From Rhodanobacter sp. (GTDB lineage Bacteria > Pseudomonadota > Gammaproteobacteria > Xanthomonadales > Rhodanobacteraceae), in assembly GCA_026193555.1 (NCBI GenBank), contig JAPHUU010000281.1, positions 1 through 11,126 of the forward strand: a stretch of 11,126 bases of DNA, written 5' to 3'. A model generated the notes under the pieces. The model saw nothing but the letters and a program-made list of their open reading frames with translations, was not told the origin of the DNA and did not search any database. Positions 1 through 7,008 of the stretch are shown here, one piece after another (the stretch's first letter is position 1; every line of letters begins with the position of its first letter). The position numbers and the translations under genes were made by a program.

Positions 1-12
1 GGAAGAAAGCAT
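1..12 (-). CDS. flgG: Flagellar distal rod protein FlgG, first four codons only
   Basis: Only the first four codons lie in the window; they read Met-Leu-Ser-Ser and run off the left edge. A Shine-Dalgarno GGAG (complement of 22-25) sits nine bases before the ATG. FlgG proteins commonly begin with a very similar stretch (Met-Ile-Ser-Ser-Leu-Trp in E. coli), and flgG follows flgF in this operon in almost all relatives. The gap to the flgF stop is 35 bases, with no promoter or terminator visible. The assignment rests on position, the start signal and four residues, so it is inference rather than a sequence match. Confidence 0.65.
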
Positions 13-47
13 GGTCAGTCACTCCAGGTAATGGGCATGGTCGCGCG

Positions 48-788
48 TCAGCTCAGCTGCAGAAGTTTGGCGGCGGCGGCGGCATTGTCCTCGGCACTCT
101 TGATCGACTTGATCTGCATGTCGTACTGGCGCGACAACGCGATCATCTTCACCAGCTCCGCCGAGGCATTGACGTTGCTGTTCTCCAGTGCGCCGGAGGT
201 CACCCGCACGCCGGGGTCGGCCTCGGCCTGCCCGCCATTGGCCATGTGCATCAGGCCGTCGCTGCCCTGGGCCATCTCGCCCGGGCCGGGATTGACCAGC
301 TTGAGCTGACCCAGTGCCGACACCGTGTTGGGGCCGTCACCGGCCGGCACGCCCGAAATCGTGCCGTCCTCGCCGATCCTGATGTTCTCGGTATCGGCGA
401 TGGTGATCGGGCCGGAGACACCCAACACCGGGTTGCCTGCACCATCGGTCAGTTGCCCATCCGATGTCAGCTGCAGGTCGCCTGCTCGGGTATAGCCTTC
501 CGATCCGTCGGGTGCCTGCACGGCGATCCAGCCGCTGCCGTTCAGCGCCACGTCCAGCGAACGCCCGGTGCTCTTGATCGATCCCTGGCTGCTGTCCTGG
601 CCCAGACCGACGGCGACGGCGTTGATGCGCGTCGGCAAGCCGCCGCCAAGCACCGGCAGGCTCTTGAATGCACTGAGTTCGCTCTTGAAGCCAACCGTGG
701 AGGCATTGGCCAGATTGTTGCTGACAGCCTCCTGGGCACGCATCATCTGCGTGGCCCCGGTCATGGCCAGATAGAGTGAGCGATCCAT
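48..788 (-). CDS. flgF: Flagellar proximal rod protein FlgF
   Basis: FlgF forms part of the proximal rod, the axial shaft crossing the periplasm, and is exported by the flagellar type III apparatus. The 246-residue product has the usual family length. The N-terminal rod/hook signature is clear: residues 1-40 contain the SNNLANAS-x-GFK motif shared by FlgB, C, E, F and G. The C-terminus (about 200-246) is the matching amphipathic helix, with the pattern SGALENSNVNASAELVKMI and then SRQYD. The two terminal helices pack together to form the coiled D0 core, and the middle is glycine-rich beta structure. The start is the ATG at 788. GAGG, 12 bases upstream, lies across the flgE stop, so translation is probably coupled. 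The flgE gap is 9 bases. There is no signal peptide, as expected for type III export. Confidence 0.96.
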   Translation of the reverse strand: MDRSLYLAMTGATQMMRAQEAVSNNLANASTVGFKSELSAFKSLPVLGGGLPTRINAVAVGLGQDSSQGSIKSTGRSLDVALNGSGWIAVQAPDGSEGYTRAGDLQLTSDGQLTDGAGNPVLGVSGPITIADTENIRIGEDGTISGVPAGDGPNTVSALGQLKLVNPGPGEMAQGSDGLMHMANGGQAEADPGVRVTSGALENSNVNASAELVKMIALSRQYDMQIKSIKSAEDNAAAAAKLLQLS

Positions 789-797
789 GATCGTGGG

Positions 798-2015
798 TTA
801 CCTCGACACGGCCTGGAACAGTGCATTGGCCAACGTACTGTCGGTGCCAAGCACCTGCGCATTCGCCTGGTAGTCGCGCTGGGCCTGGATCATGTTGACC
901 AGTTGCGCCGTCGTGTCAGAGGTATTGGAGCTCTCCAGTGCGCCGGCCTGGACGCCGCCGAACTGGCCAGACCCCGCCGACCCCATCACCGCGACACCGG
1001 AGTCTCCGCTGGCACCCCAATGCGTGTTGCCGAGCTGACGCAGTCCCTGCGGGTTGGCAAAGGTTGCCAATGCCACCTGGCCAAGCTGCGAAGTCTGGTT
1101 GTTCGAATAGTGCGCCGTCACCACGCCCTTGCTGTCGATATCGATCGACGAGAAAGTGCCGGCGGCAAAGCCATTCTGGGTGATGGTGCCAGGCGAATAG
1201 GCAGCGCCGAACTGGGTGGTATTGGTTACGTTGACGGTCAATGTCAGCGGTGCGGCACCATTGCCGAGGTTCACCGCGCCGAAAGCCATGTTGCCGCCTG
1301 CCGGTGTCACCACGTTGCCACTGGTATCGAAGGTCATGGCCTGGGTGCCGGCGCTGGTGCCGTTCACGTACAGGTTGGCGTTCCAGCTGTTGGTGCCGGT
1401 CTTGACGTAGTACACCGTCGCCTGATGCGAACCGCCCTGCGAATCAAAGACGGTGACCGGGGTGGCCGCGTTGTAACTGGTCGCATCGGCGGGGTTGAAG
1501 GGATTGACGGGTACGGCTGCGCTCGCCGGCAGGTTCAATGCCATGGTGACCAGCGATGTCGGCGTCGCGTTGGTTTGCGAGGTGATCAACTGCAGGTTGC
1601 TCAGCGTGCTGGTATCAAAACCACCGATTCCATTGGGCGGGTACACCTGCAGGAAGGCACCGCTCGGCGTCACGATGTTGCTGTTCTGGTCGGCATGAAA
1701 ATCACCGGCGCGGGTATAGCCGACGCCCGTTCCATCGTCGATGGTGAAGAAGCCATTGCCGCTTATCGCCATGTCCAGGCTGTTATTGGTGGTCTGGATA
1801 TCGCCCTGGGCAAACAGCTGGGCAACATCCACCAGGCGTGAGCCGCTTCCGACCGCGGTGGAATTGAGGTTCAGGCCGGTCAACGCGAAAATGTCGGAGA
1901 ATTCTGCTCGCGATCCCTTGAATCCGGTGGTACTGGCATTCGCGATGTTGTTGGAAATAACGTTGATGTCTGCCTGAGCCGCGTTGATTCCGCTGAGTGT
2001 CGTATTCAAAGCCAT
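798..2015 (-). CDS. flgE: Flagellar hook protein FlgE
   Basis: FlgE polymerises into the hook, the flexible joint between rod and filament. The 405-residue protein begins MALNTTLSGINAAQ and carries the SNNIANASTTGFKGSRAEF motif at about 22-40. The C-terminal D0 helix (about 360-405) contains ESSNTSDTTAQLVNMIQAQRDYQANAQVL in outline, ending in FQAVSR. The central part, about 130-330, is rich in Asn, Thr, Gly and Ala, as expected for the surface-exposed D1/D2 hook domains, which vary between species. An in-frame ATG at 2138 would add 41 residues. I chose 2015 because GAGGAA precedes it at proper spacing and because the family starts there. It follows flgD by 40 bases with no promoter seen. Confidence 0.97.
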   Translation of the reverse strand: MALNTTLSGINAAQADINVISNNIANASTTGFKGSRAEFSDIFALTGLNLNSTAVGSGSRLVDVAQLFAQGDIQTTNNSLDMAISGNGFFTIDDGTGVGYTRAGDFHADQNSNIVTPSGAFLQVYPPNGIGGFDTSTLSNLQLITSQTNATPTSLVTMALNLPASAAVPVNPFNPADATSYNAATPVTVFDSQGGSHQATVYYVKTGTNSWNANLYVNGTSAGTQAMTFDTSGNVVTPAGGNMAFGAVNLGNGAAPLTLTVNVTNTTQFGAAYSPGTITQNGFAAGTFSSIDIDSKGVVTAHYSNNQTSQLGQVALATFANPQGLRQLGNTHWGASGDSGVAVMGSAGSGQFGGVQAGALESSNTSDTTAQLVNMIQAQRDYQANAQVLGTDSTLANALFQAVSR

Positions 2016-2055
2016 GATGTATTCCTCGAAAGGGTGAATAGGTGAATCACGCGCG

Positions 2056-2730
2056 TCAGAGAATCTGCGCCACTTGGCTGATCGGAACGCCGCCCACGCC
2101 AGCCACCTGCAGATACGTCCCCACCGTGCTGCCGCCATAGCCGACCGCGGTCACCGCGCCAGCCATGTAGGTATCCAGGGAACTGCCATTGCTGGTGGCG
2201 GCCATGGTGTAGGCGCCTTGTGCCAACGTATTGCCGCTGTTGTCCTTGCCGTCCCATGTGAACTGGGCAAGACCGCTGTTCTGGTTACCCAGACCCAGAG
2301 TGCGCACGGTGTTTCCGCCCACATCGAGGATATTCACGGTGACGTTGCCCGGGCTGCTGACATTTGCCGCTCCGGTGACCGTGCTTCCGCCGTAGTTGAT
2401 GGTTGACGAGGGCACCAGCACCTGCCGGTTGACAAGATTCGCCGAACTGAGCACCTGCGAGGTCTGCATGGAGCTGTTCAACGTGCTGGCCAGCCCGTTG
2501 ACCGACTTGACCAGATCCTGCGAACTTGACAGCTGACTGAACTGCGCCATCTGAGAAACGAACTGCGAGTTGTCCACCGGCTTGGTCGGATCCTGCGCTT
2601 GAAGCTGCGCCGTCATCAGCTTCAGGAAATCAGCTTGCGACAAGCTCCCCGAGACCTTCGAACTCAGCGAAGAACCCGCTGCGGCCGTACCGGCACCTGC
2701 GGCCAGATTGGTGGTGTTGATGTTGCTCAT
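2056..2730 (-). CDS. flgD: Hook assembly cap protein FlgD
   Basis: FlgD caps the growing hook and promotes FlgE insertion; it is discarded once the hook is complete. The 224-residue product has the conserved N-terminal region at 33-67 (FLKLMTAQLQAQDPTKP, then SQFVSQMAQFSQL), the diagnostic part of the family. The C-terminal half (about 100-224) reads as the tudor/fibronectin-like beta domains, with a clear FTWDGKDNSGNTLAQGAY repeat-like segment typical of FlgD. The N-terminal 30 residues are Ser/Ala/Gly-rich and probably disordered, as expected for an export signal. The ATG at 2730 has GGAG six bases upstream. flgC ends 17 bases before it, so the gene is within the flgBCDEF operon. Confidence 0.96.
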   Translation of the reverse strand: MSNINTTNLAAGAGTAAAGSSLSSKVSGSLSQADFLKLMTAQLQAQDPTKPVDNSQFVSQMAQFSQLSSSQDLVKSVNGLASTLNSSMQTSQVLSSANLVNRQVLVPSSTINYGGSTVTGAANVSSPGNVTVNILDVGGNTVRTLGLGNQNSGLAQFTWDGKDNSGNTLAQGAYTMAATSNGSSLDTYMAGAVTAVGYGGSTVGTYLQVAGVGGVPISQVAQIL

Positions 2731-2747
2731 GTGGCGCTCCGTTGGCT

Positions 2748-3185
2748 CTACTGGCCGACCGTCAGGGTCTTCAGCATCAGCTGCTTGGTGGTGTTCATGA
2801 CCTCCACGTTGTTCTGGTAGGAACGGGAGGCGGAAATCATGTTGACCAGCTCATCGACCGGATTGACGTTGCTGGAGTAGACGTAGCCGTTGGCATCAGC
2901 CAGCGGATTGCCGGGTTCGTAGCGACTCGGGATCGACGCCTGGCTCTCGGTGACGCCGACCACCTGCACGCCGTTGCCTGCCTCGCCATCGCTGCCAGCG
3001 TTGCCGCCTGCGGCAAGTGATTGCTGCTGGATCTGGGAAAACAGCGGCTGACGTGAGCGATAGGCGGTTTCCGGAGAACTCGCCACGCTGTCGGCATTGG
3101 CCAGGTTGCTGGCCACGGTATTGAGTCGCACTGATTGCGCGGCCATGCCGGAACCAGCCACATTGAAGATCGAGAAAAGTGACAT
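2748..3185 (-). CDS. flgC: Flagellar proximal rod protein FlgC
   Basis: FlgC is a proximal rod subunit. The 145-residue product starts MSLFSIFNVAGSGMAAQ and has the rod signature RLNTVASNLANADSV at about 20-34. The YRSRQPLF segment that follows is typical of FlgC, and the C-terminal helix contains NPVDELVNMISASRSYQNNVEVMN. The length is slightly above the 134-140 usual for the family; the extra residues seem to lie in a Gly/Ala-rich loop at about 58-70 (LAAGGNAGSDGEAGNG). The ATG at 3185 is preceded by GGAGG at nine bases, and that site overlaps the last codons of flgB, so the two genes are likely translationally coupled (5-base gap). Confidence 0.96.
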   Translation of the reverse strand: MSLFSIFNVAGSGMAAQSVRLNTVASNLANADSVASSPETAYRSRQPLFSQIQQQSLAAGGNAGSDGEAGNGVQVVGVTESQASIPSRYEPGNPLADANGYVYSSNVNPVDELVNMISASRSYQNNVEVMNTTKQLMLKTLTVGQ

Positions 3186-3190
3186 CAGCC

Positions 3191-3589
3191 CTAGCCTCCG
3201 GTGATCGCTGTGCGCAACATGTGGATCTGCGCGGTGATGAAGGACAGGCTTGCCTGGTAGTGCACGCTGTTGGCGGCGAATTCGGCCTGCTGAACCTGCT
3301 CATCGACGGTATTGCCGTCCATGCTTGGTTGACTCGGCACCTGATATTCGAGCGGCGCGCCTGCCTGCGTGGCGGTAGTGCCGATCTGTCCGGGCGTGGG
3401 CGCCTGCAGTGCCACGTAACCCGAGCTGCCCCCCGCCGATGCGAGCGCCTTGCGAAAATCGATGTCGCGAGCCAGGTATCCGGGGGTGTCCGCATTGGCC
3501 AGATTGCTGGCCAGCACCTCACTGCGACGCTGCCAAAGATGCAGCGCCCGGCTGTTGATGCCGAACAGGTTGTCAGGGGTCAGGCTCAT
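3191..3589 (-). CDS. flgB: Flagellar proximal rod protein FlgB
   Basis: FlgB is a proximal rod subunit and the first gene of the rod-hook operon. The 132-residue product begins MSLTPDNLFGINSRALHLW. It carries LASNLANADTPGYLARDIDF, the strongest diagnostic motif of the family, at about 26-45. The C-terminal helix (about 105-132, AEFAANSVHYQASLSFITAQIH) completes the D0 pair. The open frame continues upstream to an ATG at 3667. I chose 3589 because GGAG lies seven bases before it, because the family starts there, and because the predicted sigma-54 start site (about 3617) would exclude the upstream ATG. An ATG at 3604 has no ribosome-binding site. Confidence 0.96.
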   Translation of the reverse strand: MSLTPDNLFGINSRALHLWQRRSEVLASNLANADTPGYLARDIDFRKALASAGGSSGYVALQAPTPGQIGTTATQAGAPLEYQVPSQPSMDGNTVDEQVQQAEFAANSVHYQASLSFITAQIHMLRTAITGG

Positions 3590-3628
3590 CGCTTCGCTCC
3601 GCATGGCAGTTGCCGCATGGAGCAGAAG

Positions 3629-3643
3629 GCAAATTGCATGCCA
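3629..3643 (-). promoter_or_regulatory. Sigma-54 promoter of the flgB operon
   Basis: Read on the minus strand this is TGGCATG-CAAT-TTGC, against the sigma-54 (RpoN) consensus TGGCACG-N4-TTGC. Only one base of the -24 element differs and the GG-to-GC spacing is exact. Counting 12 bases from the -12 C puts transcription start near 3617, which leaves a leader of about 28 bases containing the flgB ribosome-binding site. Sigma-54 promoters need an enhancer-binding activator, in flagellar systems usually FleQ/FlrC-like. Activator identity is inference. Confidence 0.8.
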
Positions 3644-3703
3644 CAAGCCCGGAACGCTTGCTGGCACTGGGCTACCGTGTCAGCCGGTAACGCGCTGTCG
3701 ACA

Positions 3704-3716
3704 TGCCGTCACGGCA
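3704..3716. promoter_or_regulatory. Palindrome upstream of the flgB promoter, possible activator site
   Basis: TGCCGT-C-ACGGCA is a perfect inverted repeat with six-base arms around one central base. Its centre is about 93 bases upstream of the predicted flgB start site, a normal distance for a sigma-54 enhancer. It also lies 46 bases past the cheV stop, so in RNA it could only form a very short-loop hairpin; no T-run follows, which argues against a terminator. The protein that would bind is unknown. Confidence 0.35.
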
Positions 3717-3761
3717 AAGTCGGAATGTTGACGCAGACTGAAACCGCTTGCCGCCGCGGGC

Positions 3762-4700
3762 TCAGCCGTCCAGCTTTGCCGCGGACTGCGGCAGCAGGTC
3801 CAGCACCGCCTGTGCCAATACATCGGGCTGGAACTTCGCGACGAAACGATCGGCCTTTACTTCCTTGACCATTGCTTCATTGAAAATGCCGCTGAGCGAA
3901 CTGTGCAGCAACACCTTGAGGTGCCGCAAACTCGGCGTCTCGCGGATGGCCCGGGTCAGTGCATATCCATCCAGCCGTGGCATCTCGATATCGGAGACCA
4001 CCAGCTCAATGCTCTCGCCGGGCTTCGCATCGGCAAGTTCCAGCAGCCGCTCAAGCGCCTCCCGGCCATCCTTTGCCACCTCGCACTCGATATTCATCTG
4101 CTTGAGCACGGCCACCACCTGGCGCCGCGCAATCTGCGAATCATCCGCCACCAGAATGCGACGTGAATTTGATGACTGGTCGGTGGTAACGCGGCGCATC
4201 CTTTCAGACAACTCGGCCGGGGTCGCATCAATGCTGGCCAGGACATGCTCCACGTCAACTACCGCGAGCAGCGCGCCGTCGACGCGGGTAACCGCATTGA
4301 TCCGTGGCCCAAATCCGAGCGTGCTGGCCGGCGCCGCCAGCGAGTCACCCTCGCAATGCACCATGTGCTGCAAGTCAGCGACCAGAAAACCCTGCACCGA
4401 GCGGCTGAACTCGGTCACGATCAGGTGCGCGGACTCCACCTCGCGCAATGGCGCATAGCCGAGCGCGGCAGCCAGATCGATCACCGGGATGGTCTGCCCC
4501 CGGAAATCGCAGGTACCCGCCTGCAGCGCATGCTGGCCCGGCATGTGCTCCAGCGGCGGGCGCCGCAGCACTTCGCGCACCTTGAACACATTGATGCCGA
4601 ACAACTGTTCATCGCCCAGCCGGAACAGCAACATGGCCACGCGGTTGTGTCCAGCCAGCCGCGTCTGTCGCTCTACCTTGTCCAGCAGCGTGCCACCCAT
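3762..4700 (-). CDS. cheV: Chemotaxis coupling protein CheV (CheW-like domain plus receiver)
   Basis: CheV links chemoreceptors to the CheA kinase, and its receiver domain is a phosphate sink or adaptation switch. The product is 312 residues. A CheW-like domain spans about 15-160, with the usual LFRLGDEQLFGINVFKVREVL opening and a CDFRGQTIPVIDLAAALGY core. The receiver spans about 180-305, with the acidic pair D186/D187, phosphoacceptor D237 in VVSDIEMPRLDGY, S267 at the conserved Ser/Thr position and K289. All active-site residues are intact. The open frame extends to an ATG at 4808. I chose 4700 because GAGG lies eight bases upstream and because a sigma-54 promoter for the opposite strand begins at 4808. 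cheV reads toward flgB, 172 bases away, and no cheR is next to it. Confidence 0.96.
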   Translation of the reverse strand: MGGTLLDKVERQTRLAGHNRVAMLLFRLGDEQLFGINVFKVREVLRRPPLEHMPGQHALQAGTCDFRGQTIPVIDLAAALGYAPLREVESAHLIVTEFSRSVQGFLVADLQHMVHCEGDSLAAPASTLGFGPRINAVTRVDGALLAVVDVEHVLASIDATPAELSERMRRVTTDQSSNSRRILVADDSQIARRQVVAVLKQMNIECEVAKDGREALERLLELADAKPGESIELVVSDIEMPRLDGYALTRAIRETPSLRHLKVLLHSSLSGIFNEAMVKEVKADRFVAKFQPDVLAQAVLDLLPQSAAKLDG

Positions 4701-4749
4701 GCAGGTATCCTCGGAATACGGGTACCGCCTCCGCGGCAGTGTGCAGCCC

Positions 4750-4776
4750 GTATCGGCCGCGACGCGACATGCTTGA
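4750..4776 (-). promoter_or_regulatory. Probable sigma-28 promoter of cheV
   Basis: On the minus strand the sequence reads TCAAGCAT, an 11-base spacer, then GCCGATAC. The sigma-28 (FliA) consensus is TAAAGTTT-N11-GCCGATAA. The -10 element matches at seven of eight bases, the -35 element at five of eight, and the spacer is exact. Transcription would start near 4744, about 44 bases before the cheV ATG. Late, sigma-28-dependent expression is common for chemotaxis genes. The weaker -35 keeps this below certain. Confidence 0.5.
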
Positions 4777-4807
4777 GCGATTCGCGGCGATTTGGTGACC
4801 CAATTCA

Positions 4808-4822
4808 TGGCACGCGACTTGC
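4808..4822 (+). promoter_or_regulatory. Sigma-54 promoter of the receptor-flgA operon
   Basis: TGGCACG-CGAC-TTGC matches the sigma-54 core consensus at every fixed base, followed by T as preferred. The predicted start site is near 4834, giving a leader of about 65 bases to the ATG at 4899. This identifies the receptor-like gene and flgA as middle-class flagellar genes, under the same control as flgB. It also shows that the receptor-like gene belongs to the flagellar regulon rather than being a passenger. Confidence 0.85.
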
Positions 4823-4898
4823 TTGCTTCAAGTCATGATCGTTCCTGACGATATATCCCGCATCACGATCCTCAGCCATACAAGGTGACGCCCGCCTC

Positions 4899-6203
4899 AT
4901 GAGCTATATCTGGAAACAGCATCTTGCCGCCCTGGCGCAGGCGGGCTCAGCGGGCAACGATGCCGAGATCTCGCGGCTGCGGCGCAAGTATCCGCGCGCC
5001 GCGCAGGCAATCGAGCCGCTGCTCGCCGTTGTGGCGACGCGGCAACCCGCGGCTGTCGCGCTCCAGGCGATGGAGCAGCAGAATCTGGTCCTGGGGGCGG
5101 TACAACAGCTCACGCGCGAACAGACGGCACTGGACAAGGCTGCGATCGAAAGCCGTGGCAGCGTCGATCGTTTGACGGATGGCAGCGCCGGGATCTCGGC
5201 GGCACTGCAACAAGTCGGCATTGCGCTGGATCAGGCGGGCCAGACGGCTCTCACCGGCGAAAGCACGGTGAGCGAACTGGACGGGCAGCTGCGTTTGCTG
5301 CGCAGCGCGCTCTCGGCAATGAATCGCAACCAGAGCAAGCTGGCCGAACAAGTCGCGCAGATCCGCAAATTCACCAGCGTGGTTCAGGAGATTGCGCACC
5401 AGACCAACCTGGTGGCGCTGAATGCGGCGATCGAGGCGGCGCGTGCCGGCGAAGCCGGCCGCGGTTTCGCCGTGGTGGCTGACGAGGTCAAGCAACTGGC
5501 CGAGAAAACCACCCTCGCCACCACCGAAATCGAAACAGTTACCGGATCGATCGGAGATTTCTCCCTGCAACTTGACGGCGATGTGCAGCACGGAATGCGC
5601 CAGCTGGAACGTGCCCAGGCAGGCATCGCCCAAGCTGGCACGACGCTGCACCAGGGCAGTGAAGCGCTGCAAACAGCCACGCTGCGCATCGCCACGCTGC
5701 AACAGAGCCACGACGTTCAGCACACCCGTGCCACGGCAACCCAGGTGGCCCTCGGCGCGCTGCAGCGCCGCGGCACCGAGGCCCGACGCCAAGCTGAGGC
5801 ATTGAACCGCGCGGCACTGCTGGCGCACCGGCTTGGCCTGAACTGGCTGGAAACCGAAAGCAACAGCGATCCGGCCAGCCTGAGTTTTTCCGTGCGCGAA
5901 ACCGCGTTCAGCCTGCGTCAGGCAATGGAGCTGGCGCTACTCGAGCCCGGCGCGCTGGATCGACGCTGGTTCGATACGCATGCACTCCACCGCACCATTA
6001 CCCGGCTCGCAGCACTGCAAACGAACCAGGCTGCCGGCGCTGCGCTGAACGAGGCAGGGGAGCAGCTGCGCACATGCAGCAACGAATTCGTGGAGCTGCT
6101 TTGCGAAGGTCAGTTTGAGCGGGCAACTCAGTTGTCGAAGGAAATGGAATCCGGCCGCGAAGCACTGCTGGGGCAACTGAGCGCACTGTTGGAGGAAGCA
6201 TGA
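4899..6203 (+). CDS. Soluble chemoreceptor-like protein with unrecognised C-terminal helical region
   Basis: This is a 434-residue methyl-accepting-chemotaxis-type protein with no signal peptide and no membrane segment, so cytosolic. The receptor signalling tip is unmistakable at about 158-204: [30 protein letters not shown], then [14 protein letters not shown]. This is the part that binds CheA and CheW/CheV. Long Ala/Gln-rich coiled-coil arms flank it (about 55-160 and 204-305). The first 50 residues are short and contain no recognised sensor. Residues about 306-434 form a separate predicted helical region, with [16 protein letters not shown] at 355-370, that I do not recognise. It is not convincingly the zinc-binding CZB domain, and there is no C-terminal CheR-tethering pentapeptide. 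AAGGTGA lies ten bases before the ATG. The stop overlaps the flgA start as ATGA. The ligand is unknown. Confidence 0.9.
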   Translation: MSYIWKQHLAALAQAGSAGNDAEISRLRRKYPRAAQAIEPLLAVVATRQPAAVALQAMEQQNLVLGAVQQLTREQTALDKAAIESRGSVDRLTDGSAGISAALQQVGIALDQAGQTALTGESTVSELDGQLRLLRSALSAMNRNQSKLAEQVAQIRKFTSVVQEIAHQTNLVALNAAIEAARAGEAGRGFAVVADEVKQLAEKTTLATTEIETVTGSIGDFSLQLDGDVQHGMRQLERAQAGIAQAGTTLHQGSEALQTATLRIATLQQSHDVQHTRATATQVALGALQRRGTEARRQAEALNRAALLAHRLGLNWLETESNSDPASLSFSVRETAFSLRQAMELALLEPGALDRRWFDTHALHRTITRLAALQTNQAAGAALNEAGEQLRTCSNEFVELLCEGQFERATQLSKEMESGREALLGQLSALLEEA

Positions 6204-6925
6204 ACCGGGCGCTGGCAGGCGGCTTGCGAGTCCTGGCAGCGAGCCTTGTAGCGATGTCCTGCAGCAAGGTTGCGATCGGTACACCGATCACGGAGACACC
6301 GACGCTGGCGGCCGTCCGTGCAGCCGCCGCCGGGGCATTGCGACAGAAATATTCGACACCCGGAAACCGGGTCATCGTCAGTTCCACGCCACTGGACCCG
6401 CGCCTGAAGCTGACCGACTGCCCGGTTCCGCTCCGTGCAACCGTGCCGGAACGGGCGACCCCCGCGTCCGTGATGACCGTACCGGTGCGGTGCCCGCAAC
6501 ACGGGGGCTGGATCGTGCGGGTACGACTGCACCTGCAGGTCTTCCGCTCACTGCTGGTGACTGTCAGGCCGCTTCTGCGTGGCGACGGCATACACCGTAC
6601 CGATGTGCGCAGCGAGGAGCGTGACGTCACCCGTCTCGCCTATGGCTACATCGACAATCTGAATCAGGTGACCGGTCGCACCCTGGCACGACCACTTGCA
6701 GCAGCAAGCGTACTTACCCCTGCCGCATTGGGCGGCAGGCGCATGGTGCGCGCCGGCGACCAGGTTCAGCTGATCGCGCAACTGGGTGGCATCGAGGTGC
6801 GAGCCAGCGGCACCGCCCTCGGTGGCGGTGACAATGGCGCCCGGCTGCGAGTGCGCAATGACAGCTCGGGCAGGATCATCGACGCCATGGTCAGCGCACC
6901 AGGCATCGTGGTCGCGCTGCCCTGA
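6200..6925 (+). CDS. flgA: Flagellar P-ring assembly chaperone FlgA
   Basis: FlgA is a periplasmic chaperone that helps FlgI form the P ring around the rod. The 241-residue product starts with a basic then hydrophobic signal peptide (about 1-27, cleavage probably near AIG). C74 and C98 match the two cysteines seen in the family, in the settings LTDCP and [11 protein letters not shown], and probably form a disulfide. The SAF-like beta-clip region follows from about 120, and the C-terminal part carries the typical ending [19 protein letters not shown] strong GGAGGA lies four bases before the ATG, inside the last codons of the receptor-like gene. The ATGA overlap means translational coupling. 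It shares the sigma-54 promoter at 4808. Confidence 0.94.
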   Translation: MNRALAGGLRVLAASLVAMSCSKVAIGTPITETPTLAAVRAAAAGALRQKYSTPGNRVIVSSTPLDPRLKLTDCPVPLRATVPERATPASVMTVPVRCPQHGGWIVRVRLHLQVFRSLLVTVRPLLRGDGIHRTDVRSEERDVTRLAYGYIDNLNQVTGRTLARPLAAASVLTPAALGGRRMVRAGDQVQLIAQLGGIEVRASGTALGGGDNGARLRVRNDSSGRIIDAMVSAPGIVVALP

Positions 6926-6942
6926 CCCGTTCAGGTAACAGC
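6916..6942 (+). other. Hairpin over the flgA stop codon
   Basis: CCTGA-CCCGT-TCAGG is a perfect five-base-pair stem at 6921-6935, which includes the flgA stop. An outer GCTG (6916-6919) and CAGC (6939-6942) could extend it with a bulge. No T-run follows, so this is at best a weak terminator or a transcript-end stabiliser between the sigma-54 operon and the sigma-28 promoter of flgM. The rest of the 122-base gap holds that promoter. Confidence 0.3.
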
Positions 6943-6981
6943 ATGGCTGCGCCAAGGCGGTCATCCCCATGACATATGCGC

Positions 6982-7008
6982 TAAAGTTTTTGCCCATATG
7001 GCCGATCT
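6982..7008 (+). promoter_or_regulatory. Sigma-28 promoter of flgM
   Basis: TAAAGTTT is followed by an 11-base spacer and GCCGATCT. The -35 element matches the FliA consensus at all eight bases, the spacer is exact, and the -10 matches at the six most conserved bases. Transcription would start near 7014, about 34 bases before the flgM ATG. This gives flgM the usual late-class expression, making it part of a negative feedback loop on sigma-28. Confidence 0.88.

Noticed and set aside
903..1841. Long plus-strand frame inside flgE
   Set aside because: It is antisense to the well-supported hook gene. Its Arg/Ala/Gly-rich, motif-free translation is typical of a shadow frame.
2016..2138. Longer N-terminus for FlgE starting at 2138
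   Set aside because: It overlaps the end of flgD and adds residues absent from the family; the ATG at 2015 has GAGGAA upstream.
3662..3676. TGGCAC on the plus strand between flgB and cheV
   Set aside because: No TTGC at the required distance and no plus-strand gene downstream.
4681..4695. Sigma-54-like TGGCACG on the minus strand inside the start of cheV
   Set aside because: The -12 half reads TGGA rather than TTGC, and the site lies within the coding sequence.
4701..4808. Longer N-terminus for CheV starting at 4808
   Set aside because: The extra 36 residues are unrelated to the family and overlap promoter sequence, and the ATG at 4700 has its own ribosome-binding site.
4947..5828. Minus-strand frame of 293 residues inside the receptor-like gene
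   Set aside because: It is a shadow of the receptor coding sequence, which has a clear conserved tip and ribosome-binding site.
5826..6200. CZB zinc-binding domain in the receptor C-terminus
   Set aside because: The His/Trp and Cys-x-x-Gly-x-Trp pattern in the right order and spacing is not seen, although several His residues are present.
6200..6280. FlgA as a lipoprotein (Cys at residue 21)
   Set aside because: The residues before the Cys (Ala-Met-Ser) do not fit the lipobox well; an ordinary signal peptide fits the family.
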